This document shows, in pieces, positions 57,725-64,000 of a DNA stretch of 64,000 nt (position 1 is its first letter; every line of letters begins with the position of its first letter). The stretch comes from Phenylobacterium sp. CCH9-H3 (GTDB taxonomy: Bacteria; Pseudomonadota; Alphaproteobacteria; Caulobacterales; Caulobacteraceae). The stretch is from contig NZ_LSJI01000176.1 in assembly GCF_001557235.1 (NCBI RefSeq), positions 1 to 64,000 on the forward strand, given 5' to 3'. The notes under the pieces were generated by a model. It was given only the letters and a program-made list of their open reading frames with translations. It had not been told where the DNA came from and searched no databases. The position numbers and the translations under genes were made by a program.

Positions 57725-59203
57725 ATGCTACACAACGGCGACACGGCGGCATGGCCAGGTGGCGACGGGTCGCCCGGGGCGTTCCGGAGCGCGTCCCCCC
57801 TGCGCAACCCCTTCATATCCCGTCTGCGCCGGTTGGACGTGGAGGATGCGGTTCTCGCCCGCATCGACGCGGCGTGCGCGCATCCCATCCGCGTCCCGCG
57901 CCGCACCGAGGTGTTCGCCGAGGGCGATCCGGAGGATGACATCCACGTCCTGATGGACGGATGGGCATGCCGGGAGCGCATTCTGACGCACGACCGGCGC
58001 CTGTATCCCGCGATCTTCCTGCCGGGAGACGTTTGCGACCTCGACCGCCTGTCCTCGCGTCGGCTCGACTTCGGTCTGGTGACGCTCACCCCCGCCACGA
58101 TCGTCCGGCTGCCGGTGGATGAGGTGGAGAGCATGGCGCGGCAGAGCCCAGCGCTGCGCCGCGCCATGCGTCGGCTGACCAGCGCCGAAAACGCCGTCAT
58201 GACGGAGAACGCGGTCTCCCTGGGGCGTAGATCTGCGCGCGAGCGCCTCGCCCACCTCCTGTGCGAACTCGCTTGCCGGCTATCGGGCTCTGCGGACGTT
58301 TCCCCGTCATTCGAGGCGCCGATCACACAGGAAAACTGGGCCGATCTCACCGGGCTGAGCGCCGTCCATCTCAATCGCTCGCTCCAGGCCCTGCGGACCG
58401 ACGAGCTTTTGCAGGTCTCCGGTCGCACGATCCGCATTCTGGATTGGCCCGGGCTGATGCGCGCCGGCCTGTTCACCCCGGACTACCTTCATCTCGACGA
58501 CCACCGCGCGGCCGAGGCGGCGCGAGCTGCGCCGGGGACAGTCGCCGGCAACGGAGAAGGCCTGCGATCCGGCGCGGCTGAGAGCACGACGGCCGGCGCA
58601 GCCGGGGAGCTGAACCATCGGGTTGCGAACAGTCTGCAGTTGGCGTCCAGCTTTCTGGCGCAGCAGCAGCGCCGTACGCGCGACGAGGCGGCCAGGTCCG
58701 CGCTTTCGGACGCCCGGACACGGCTGGACGCCGTGGGACGGCTGCACCGCTACCTCTACGTTCACGGCCGCAATCGTCAGGTCGATCTCAGGACGTTCCT
58801 GGCCGGTGTTTGCTCGGCCATTGCCGAAGGGACGGGACTGGCCTGCCATGCCCGCGCCCCAAGCGTCGCCATCGATGGGAGCGCGGCGCAGCAACTGGGG
58901 ATTCTCGTCAACGAAGTGGCGCTCAACGCGGCCAAGCACGCCTTCCCAGGAAGGCGTCCGGGACGCCTGTCGGTTGAGGCCGACCTCATCGGTCGGCAGC
59001 TCCGCCTGAGGCTGTCGGACGATGGTCGGGGACTCCCAAGGGACTTCGACATCGGGGCCGATCACGGTCTCGGCATGACCATACTCAGCGCCGTGGCGCG
59101 CCAGCTGGGCGGCGCCCTGCGGGCCGCCAACCACGGCGGCGGCGCGCAGTTCACGCTGCTCGCGCCCCTCGACAGGCTACAGCGCGGATCGCTTGTCCTG
59201 TAG
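57725..59203 (+). CDS. Crp/Fnr-type regulator fused to a HisKA_2/HWE-type histidine kinase
   Basis: A 492-residue soluble protein starting at ATG 57725 with GGAAGG about 7 bases upstream. Residues about 40-160 form a cNMP-binding-like effector domain (EVFAEGDPEDDIHVLMDGWA, LYPAIFLPGDVCDLDRLSSR). Residues about 165-250 form a Crp-type winged helix (ITQENWADLTGLSAVHLNRS, recognition helix). Residues about 293-345 hold the H-box GELNHRVANSLQLASSFLAQ with His298. Residues about 385-480 form the ATPase domain with Asn396 (LVNEVALNAAKHAF), DDGRG 432-436 and HGLGM 447-451. The kinase part matches HisKA_2/HWE kinases. Fusion of a DNA-binding Crp protein to a kinase is unusual. Confidence 0.9.
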   Translation: MLHNGDTAAWPGGDGSPGAFRSASPLRNPFISRLRRLDVEDAVLARIDAACAHPIRVPRRTEVFAEGDPEDDIHVLMDGWACRERILTHDRRLYPAIFLPGDVCDLDRLSSRRLDFGLVTLTPATIVRLPVDEVESMARQSPALRRAMRRLTSAENAVMTENAVSLGRRSARERLAHLLCELACRLSGSADVSPSFEAPITQENWADLTGLSAVHLNRSLQALRTDELLQVSGRTIRILDWPGLMRAGLFTPDYLHLDDHRAAEAARAAPGTVAGNGEGLRSGAAESTTAGAAGELNHRVANSLQLASSFLAQQQRRTRDEAARSALSDARTRLDAVGRLHRYLYVHGRNRQVDLRTFLAGVCSAIAEGTGLACHARAPSVAIDGSAAQQLGILVNEVALNAAKHAFPGRRPGRLSVEADLIGRQLRLRLSDDGRGLPRDFDIGADHGLGMTILSAVARQLGGALRAANHGGGAQFTLLAPLDRLQRGSLVL

Positions 59204-59295
59204 CGGCGGCCGCGATCCGGAGGGAGCCGCTCGATGGCCTCCTTCTGGCGACCTCGCGAGGCGCCCGGGGCGCGCCGTCGACGGAGCCTCATCGC

Positions 59296-60021
59296 ATGGA
59301 CATCCTCGTCGTGCTGGCGATCGCGCTACTTCCCGCCGCAGGCTTTCAGATCGGCGTCGCGGTGGCCGACGCCTTCGACCCTCCGCCCTGGTTGCTGGGC
59401 GCGACTCTTCACGCCGCAGCCGGTGTCGCGCTTGCCGTGATCGCCTTGGAACTGGCGCCGAGGTCGCTCGGCGCCGGCCCTCTCGCGCCGACCCTCCTGG
59501 CGTTTGCCGTCGGTGCGGGGTTCTCGCTCGTCGCGGTCGGGCTCGCGACGGGGGTCCGCCGCATCGCGGGGACGCGCCAGGGCGGGCTTGCGGTCTATGC
59601 GGTCGCGCTGGCGGACCTCTTCGCGGACGGGCTGATGACCGGCGCCGGCGCAGCAGCGTCGGCCGAGCTCGCATTGCTGCTGGGGGGCAGCCAGATCGTC
59701 GCCAATATCCCCGCAGGCTTCGCCGCGACCGCCCATCTCCAGGACCACGGCGGCGGTCGACGGCTGAGGGTGGGCCTCGGGGCGATGATGAGCCTGCCCG
59801 CTCTGGCGGCGGCAACCCTGGGCTGGCTCGCTCTGCGCGACCAGCCGGCGTCGACCCAGGCGGTCGCGCTTTCGGCGGTGGCGGGGCTGTTGCTCGCGGC
59901 CACCGTTGAGGATCTCATCCCGCAGGCGGACAGGCCCCGGAGCCCACGCGGCCTCTCGACCGCTGCGCTCGCCGGCGGATTCGTCTTCCTGTTTTGGTTG
60001 TCGCGCGCATCCGGCAGCTGA
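59296..60021 (+). CDS. ZIP-like metal transporter family membrane protein
   Basis: A 241-residue membrane protein with about seven helices. The layout resembles bacterial ZIP-like proteins: LLGATLHAAAGVALAVIALE (His in a helix), VALADLFADGLMTGAGAAAS (acidic metal-site-like motif), LLLGGSQIVANIPAGFAATA and a late LLLAATVEDLIP motif. The classical HNxxEG sequence is not present, so metal transport is inference. It starts 92 bases after the Crp-kinase stop and may be its target or share its transcript. Confidence 0.7.
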   Translation: MDILVVLAIALLPAAGFQIGVAVADAFDPPPWLLGATLHAAAGVALAVIALELAPRSLGAGPLAPTLLAFAVGAGFSLVAVGLATGVRRIAGTRQGGLAVYAVALADLFADGLMTGAGAAASAELALLLGGSQIVANIPAGFAATAHLQDHGGGRRLRVGLGAMMSLPALAAATLGWLALRDQPASTQAVALSAVAGLLLAATVEDLIPQADRPRSPRGLSTAALAGGFVFLFWLSRASGS

Positions 60022-60029
60022 CGAGCCCG

Positions 60030-61073
60030 TCAGTCCCCCTGGCCCAGGACATAAAGCGCCGGAAGGGCGGCGGCGTAGACCGCGAGGACGGCCCAACTGT
60101 CGGGACCGAGCCGCAATGTCGTCTTGTCGCGCCGTTCAATCAGGCCCGCGACGTAGAGCAGCGTCACCACGATGCCAAGCAATGCGGCGAAGGCGGCGAA
60201 GACCCCCAGCTCGTTCAACACAGGGGGGCCGCGGTAGGCGACGTCGATGACGAAGATCAGCATCAGGTCGAAGATGTTGGTGCCGAAGATGTCGGAGAAC
60301 GCCATCATGTAGCGGCGGATGAGCACGGCCGTCACCACGGTGCTGATCTCCGGCAGCGAGGTCGCGAGCGCGAGCAGGGTGACGCCCACGAAGTTGTCGC
60401 TGATGCCGGATTGCCGCGCGATTGCGTCAGCCGTCTGCGAGAGCAGATAACCTGCGACGAAGATCGTCGCGCCCATGGCCGCCGTCAGTCCGATCGCGCG
60501 GCGCAGGTTGTCCGGCTTACCGTCGACTTCGCCCCCCTCGGGTTCAGGCGGGGGATTGGGGCGCCACGTCTCGCGGCCCTTGTAGCGCGAGATCATCCAG
60601 AAGAACGTCACGCCCAGCAGGAATGCCGCCGCGCTCCAGGCGCCCACACCCGCCACGTCGATGTCGCCGACCAGGGCGCCGGCGATGAGCACCGCCAGCA
60701 GCAGGCAGGAGAAGACCGCCTGCAGCAGGACGGTCGGCCCGGCCACTTGGGCCGACATCGCGCGGCCCCGCAGCATGGCGTCGCCAATCGCGATGATGAC
60801 GACCTGCGCGGCGACGCCGCCCAGGAGATTGCTCACAGCCAGACGGGCGTTGCCGGTCAGGCTCGCCGTCGTGGATACAGCGACCTCCGGAAGCGAGGTG
60901 ATGCCGCCCAGCAGCAGCATGCCGGCCAGCGCCGAACCCAGGCCGGTCATCTCCGAAATGGCGTCGGCGTAGCGGGTGAGCCGTGAGCCCGCCCACCAGA
61001 CGACCGCAGCCGCGACGCCGAAGATCGCGAGGTTGGCCCATAGCGGGTAAGCCCCGAAGTCCAGCAGCGTCAT
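60030..61073 (-). CDS. Sodium/calcium exchanger (CaCA) family protein
   Basis: A 347-residue inner-membrane exchanger with about ten helices and the two alpha repeats. These are GLGSALAGMLLLGGITSLPE with VAVSTTASLTGNARLAVSNL in the first half, and GISDNFVGVTLLALATSLPE then ISTVVTAVLIRRYMMAFSDI in the second. The acidic residues in SLPE are the ion ligands. Members exchange Ca2+ or K+ for Na+ or H+. ATG 61073 (MTLLDFGAYPLW) was chosen; the longer open frame upstream crosses non-coding sequence. Confidence 0.92.
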   Translation of the reverse strand: MTLLDFGAYPLWANLAIFGVAAAVVWWAGSRLTRYADAISEMTGLGSALAGMLLLGGITSLPEVAVSTTASLTGNARLAVSNLLGGVAAQVVIIAIGDAMLRGRAMSAQVAGPTVLLQAVFSCLLLAVLIAGALVGDIDVAGVGAWSAAAFLLGVTFFWMISRYKGRETWRPNPPPEPEGGEVDGKPDNLRRAIGLTAAMGATIFVAGYLLSQTADAIARQSGISDNFVGVTLLALATSLPEISTVVTAVLIRRYMMAFSDIFGTNIFDLMLIFVIDVAYRGPPVLNELGVFAAFAALLGIVVTLLYVAGLIERRDKTTLRLGPDSWAVLAVYAAALPALYVLGQGD

Positions 61074-61212
61074 CCGCGCCACTCGCTGGCTGGCAAGGTC
61101 GGTTGCGCCCAAGCCTGCCCCGCGGCGAGCAACGCCCGGATCGGGGCGTTCCGCAGGGTGGGAACGCGCCGACGCGCGACCCAGGCGGTCTCGGGCGCGG
61201 GCAGGGGAACGG

Positions 61213-61665
61213 TCAAGGCGCCGCGCCCGCGGCGGCGAGGATCTCCGCCTTGCTCTGCCGGCTGGCGATCCGACCATCAGCGACCCGCAGAGTGTCCCGG
61301 GGGACGCTGACCAGCATGCCGTCGATCTGCAGGATGGCCATCGGGCCGGTGGCGCTGCGTCCCCACGCCTCGAATTCGCCGATGACGCGGCCCCGGGAAT
61401 CCTGGACGGCCATCCCCGGCGCCACACCACCCCAACCGTCGCGTTCGAGAGCCTTGCCCGGCGACCCCGGCAGCGACGGCGACCGGCTTGTGCGCGATGG
61501 CGGATCACCTCGAATGACGTGAGGGGTCTGGAGCAGGCTCAGGCGCCCGACCGATTGGCCTTGCCTGTCGACCAAGTCGCCGGCGCCATACAGCGCCGCT
61601 GGCTGCGCGAGGGCCGCATGCGCACCGAAGCCCCCGAGCAGGAGCACAATCAAACGCAAGGTCAT
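61213..61665 (-). CDS. Secreted protein with a PRC-barrel-like region
   Basis: A 150-residue protein with a signal peptide (MTLRLIVLLLGGFGAHAALA). Two segments look alike: YGAGDLVDRQGQSVGRLSLL and GVAPGMAVQDSRGRVIGEFE. Both have the strand-turn-strand V.D..G..IG pattern of PRC-barrels. The ending RQSKAEILAAAG is seen in many small periplasmic Caulobacterales proteins. GAGAGGAG lies just upstream. Function unknown. Confidence 0.72.
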   Translation of the reverse strand: MTLRLIVLLLGGFGAHAALAQPAALYGAGDLVDRQGQSVGRLSLLQTPHVIRGDPPSRTSRSPSLPGSPGKALERDGWGGVAPGMAVQDSRGRVIGEFEAWGRSATGPMAILQIDGMLVSVPRDTLRVADGRIASRQSKAEILAAAGAAP

Positions 61666-61966
61666 CGAATCTCCTCTCGCTGCGGGCCATTTGCGGGTGA
61701 CGGTCGACAGGGGTCGCGGCGCCGGGCCTCGCTCCGCTGAGGCGCGTTGGCCGAAGCGATTTCGACGGTCGCGAGCCGGGTGATCCGATCACTCCGGCGC
61801 ACCAGCAACCGCCGGGCGCGCCGGGGGGTTGCGTCACGGAGTCGTGTTCTGGGGTGCGGAATTCGTTCGTGTCGTCAGCGCCTTAGCATTTGAGTTCCTT
61901 GCGGAACGATCCAGGGCGCCCTCGGTTGGTCTCGACATCGGCTATGGCTGCAGCCGCACCGCCGGT
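61666..61966. other. Intergenic region with a short palindrome
   Basis: Between the PRC-like gene (start 61665) and the end of the L,D-transpeptidase gene. It contains GTGATC-C-GATCAC (61780-61792), a perfect 6-1-6 palindrome that could be an operator for the gene at 61665. No promoter or further gene is convincing. Confidence 0.45.
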
Positions 61967-63364
61967 TCAAGGTCCCAGCAGGTCCGGGGCGGCGGGCAGG
62001 CGGGCGCGAAGGCGCGACGGGCCGAGGCCCATGCGTTCGCCGAGCCGCTCATCCCAGCCGTAGTCGTCCTGGGCGAAGCGGACCGCGCCCGCCGGACCGG
62101 TGCTGGCGGTCAGGTAGAGGAGGCGCACCGGTATGGATTGGCCGAGCTCGACGGTATGGGTCTCGCCGGACGCAAGCGCGGCCTCGAACGTGTCGAGGCG
62201 CCCATGCTCCCCCGCCAGCCGCCGTGCGAAGCCGACAGCGTCCTCCACCCGCACGCAGCCGTGGCTGCGCAGCCGATCCGGGGCTGCGAAAAGCGCCTTC
62301 GCCGGAGTGTCGTGAAGATAGATCGCGTACGGATTGCGCATATCGAACTTGACCCGTCCCAGGGCCGCGCCGGGTCCGGGGCGCTGGATGACCCGGCCTC
62401 CGGAGACGTACATGTCCCGGCGCTCGAGGTAGTCGCGGCCCCTTGGCAAGATCTCGGTCTCGGCGATGGACTGGGGCACGTACCAGGGCGGGTTGACGAC
62501 CAGGGTGTCGAAAGCGGCGCTCAACAGCGGCGTCTTATGCGCCACGGCGCCGGCCACCACACGGGCGCGATACGACGGACGGCCCTCCCGGTAATAGGTC
62601 ATCACCGCTTCAGCGATGTTCACGTCGATGCGCGTCGCCGGCGCCGGACGCTGTAGCCATCGGCGACGCTCCAGGTTGAGCGCCAGCTGGCGGGCGCGGT
62701 CCTGCGGGCCCTGGTTGAGCTCCGCGATGGTTTCCGGCCCGATGATCCCGTCAAGGCGCAAACCCGCCTCGCGTTGCAGGCGCCGGACGGCGGCTTCCAG
62801 AGCCGGACCGTAGGACGCTCCGGACACAACCGGCTTGGCGAGCAGCCCTCGCTCGTACAGCCGCTCGCTGATCGCAGGCAGCCGCGGATCGCGGTCCCGC
62901 GGGCGGATCGGCCGGCTTGCCTCGATATCCGGAGCAGGGCCGTCCGCCGCTCGCGCAAGCTGCCGCAGGCAGGCCTCCGACAGGGCCTTGTATCCCGCGC
63001 CCTGAGGCGCAAGCGACTCCAGCCAGGTCGACAGGCGGCCGGCTTCCCGGGCGATCGCCACGCCCGATCCCGGCGGCGCCGGCTGCATCTCGAGCGTGAA
63101 AATGCGGTGGATCTCGCGGGGGTCCACCACGCCCGATGTCAGCGCGCGGGCGTAGGTCTGCGCCACGCGGGTGAGGACCTCGTCGGGCGCGTTGTCGAGT
63201 TGCGCCAGGAACGGTCCGCCGTTCAGGCCGTGCCGCGGCGCCTCGGTCAGCGCGTCCCGCAACTGAGCGATCTCAGACAGGGACCAGAGCGGAGGCGGCC
63301 GGGGCGACGTTTCCGTCCAGATCGGCAGCGCGCGCATGCCGCCGGCCATCAGACCTGCGGACAA
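61967..63364 (-). CDS. L,D-transpeptidase (YcbB/LdtD type), probably Tat-exported
   Basis: A murein cross-linking enzyme of about 465 residues or more. An N-terminal helical scaffold region, a peptidoglycan-binding segment (ALEAAVRRLQREAGLRLDGI, IGPETIAELN) and a YkuD catalytic domain with YLHDTPAKALF and the active site RSHGCVRVEDAVGFA (Cys) are clear. The first standard codon is TTG 63364. In frame upstream, however, lies ISGALITRRSALLLSAGLMA, a Tat-type signal with twin Arg, and the next in-frame stop is TAG 63427. A rare ATC start at 63403, preceded by AAGAAAGG, would include it. Confidence 0.9.
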   Translation of the reverse strand: MSAGLMAGGMRALPIWTETSPRPPPLWSLSEIAQLRDALTEAPRHGLNGGPFLAQLDNAPDEVLTRVAQTYARALTSGVVDPREIHRIFTLEMQPAPPGSGVAIAREAGRLSTWLESLAPQGAGYKALSEACLRQLARAADGPAPDIEASRPIRPRDRDPRLPAISERLYERGLLAKPVVSGASYGPALEAAVRRLQREAGLRLDGIIGPETIAELNQGPQDRARQLALNLERRRWLQRPAPATRIDVNIAEAVMTYYREGRPSYRARVVAGAVAHKTPLLSAAFDTLVVNPPWYVPQSIAETEILPRGRDYLERRDMYVSGGRVIQRPGPGAALGRVKFDMRNPYAIYLHDTPAKALFAAPDRLRSHGCVRVEDAVGFARRLAGEHGRLDTFEAALASGETHTVELGQSIPVRLLYLTASTGPAGAVRFAQDDYGWDERLGERMGLGPSRLRARLPAAPDLLGP

Positions 63365-63479
63365 CAGCAGCGCTGAGCGACGCGTGATGAGGGCGCCGGA
63401 GATGACGAGACCTTTCTTGGGTGGCTACAGAAGCCAACACCACAGCCGAGACGCGGTTCAGGGCGGACAAGGGATCGTG

Positions 63480-63650
63480 ATGCGAGGGGCGTCCGAGCGC
63501 GGAACGGCGTCGACAGAGGGGTGTTCCCCCGTCATGTCCCAAACCGATCGCGAAAAGCACGGCTCACGCCTCGCCTTCTTCATCAGCCCGCGTCTCGGTG
63601 CGCTCGTCCTGCTCGCGGTGTTCCTGATCGCGTTGCTGTTGTGGCGCTGA
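63480..63650 (+). CDS. Small single-helix membrane protein
   Basis: A 56-residue protein from ATG 63480 with AAGGGA 6-11 bases upstream; a second ATG at 63534 would give 38 residues. The C-terminal half is one helix (LGALVLLAVFLIALLLWR) after a charged stretch (SQTDREKHGSRLAFFISPR). No family is recognised. It is divergent from the L,D-transpeptidase gene. Confidence 0.5.
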   Translation: MRGASERGTASTEGCSPVMSQTDREKHGSRLAFFISPRLGALVLLAVFLIALLLWR

Positions 63651-63705
63651 GGTCGAGGCGGCAGGCCATGTACGCCGCGCGGTCCAAGCCCCCGACGCCG
63701 GCCCG

Positions 63706-64000
63706 ATGATGTGGCCGTTCGCCACGCGGCCCGCTGCGCCAGGATCATTCCGCGGAAAGGTCGTCGCCGTGACCGGCGCCTCGGCCGGCGTCGGCCGGGC
63801 CGTTGCTCTCGCGGCGGCCGCCGCCGGAGCTGATGTCGCGCTTCTCGCTCGCAGCGAGCGGGCGTTGAGCGCCGTCGCCCGCGAGGTCGAGCGATCGGGC
63901 GGCCGCGCGGCCATCGCATCCGTGGATGTCGCCGACGCCGACGCGGTTGCAAGGGCGGCGACGTCCATGGAGGGCGAGCTCGGGCCGATCGATATCTGGG
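63706..64000 (+). CDS. Short-chain dehydrogenase/reductase, N-terminal part
   Basis: The frame is open to the window edge (98 codons). GKVVAVTGASAGVGRAVALA is the SDR TGxxxGxG nucleotide-binding motif, ADVALLARSERALSAVAREV the following strand and helix, and AIASVDVADADAV the acidic DVAD motif; GPIDIW starts the next strand. The catalytic Ser-Tyr-Lys part lies beyond the window. ATG 63706 or 63709 can start it. The substrate is unknown. Confidence 0.88.
   Translation, partial: MMWPFATRPAAPGSFRGKVVAVTGASAGVGRAVALAAAAAGADVALLARSERALSAVAREVERSGGRAAIASVDVADADAVARAATSMEGELGPIDIW

Noticed and set aside
61130..61156. GGAAC followed by CGTT upstream of the Ca2+ exchanger (minus strand)
   Set aside because: The spacing is 13 bases, too short for the 16-17 base spacer of EcfG promoters.

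Overview
The window looks like chromosomal DNA of a high-GC alphaproteobacterium of the Caulobacterales, nearest to Phenylobacterium or Caulobacter. The signs are the ChvG/ChvI - HprK - EIIA - HPr block, a 29-residue SidA-like peptide in front of dnaE, an alphaproteobacterial direct-repeat LexA box, a MarR-GNAT fusion, DUF2842 and the cytochrome bc1 chaperone. Assignments rest on motifs and family knowledge; no database search was run. Two places suggest an assembled contig with defects or rearrangements: the first 60 bases are a perfect fold-back inside a LysR gene, and chvI has lost its receiver domain just where the block ends and the dnaE block begins.

Region 1 (1-20.7 kb) is core metabolism and signalling. 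It holds leuC-VOC-secreted protein-leuD-monooxygenase-leuB, a MarR-GNAT regulator with a palindromic operator, EVE, 3-keto-disaccharide hydrolase-like and thioesterase genes. These are followed by asd, rarD, a beta-lactamase-fold hydrolase, pdxY, ahcY, bioB and an ABC-2 exporter. A 533-bp element follows: a DUF559 nuclease-like gene bounded by 57-bp inverted repeats built from the same palindromic units that recur at 5.7 and 15.2 kb. The region closes with ptsH (apparently CTG-started), EIIA, hprK, chvG and the 3' part of chvI.

Region 2 (20.8-32.8 kb) is mostly housekeeping: LexA box, sidA-like, dnaE, two secreted proteins, bamE, the bc1 chaperone, DUF177, plsX, fabH, ihfA, a MerR-like regulator, tRNA-Pro(GGG), DUF2842, heme A synthase, and rplM-rpsI with a clear terminator.

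Region 3 (32.8-64 kb) is accessory and envelope/respiration-centred. It holds a BCCT transporter, a DUF305 membrane protein, a retropepsin-like protease, DUF2254-tamA-tamB and a membrane PQQ dehydrogenase. A compact alternative haem-copper oxidase operon follows (fused subunit I/III, subunit II fused to cytochrome c, cytochrome c lipoprotein), with a dihaem cytochrome, cytochrome b561 and CtaG next to it. Then come MgtC, a duplicated periplasmic protein, PRC-barrel proteins, a ZIP-like protein, a Ca2+/cation exchanger, an L,D-transpeptidase and the start of an SDR. Several starts here carry GGAAC-N16-GGTT-like sequences resembling general stress sigma (EcfG/SigT) promoters. That would tie dehydrogenase, oxidase and envelope genes into one stress or stationary-phase programme.

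The most unusual single protein is at 57.7-59.2 kb: a Crp/Fnr-type regulator (cNMP-like domain plus winged helix) fused in one reading frame to a HisKA_2/HWE-type histidine kinase. The most system-like locus is the inverted-repeat-bounded DUF559 cassette with its dispersed, covarying palindromic repeats.
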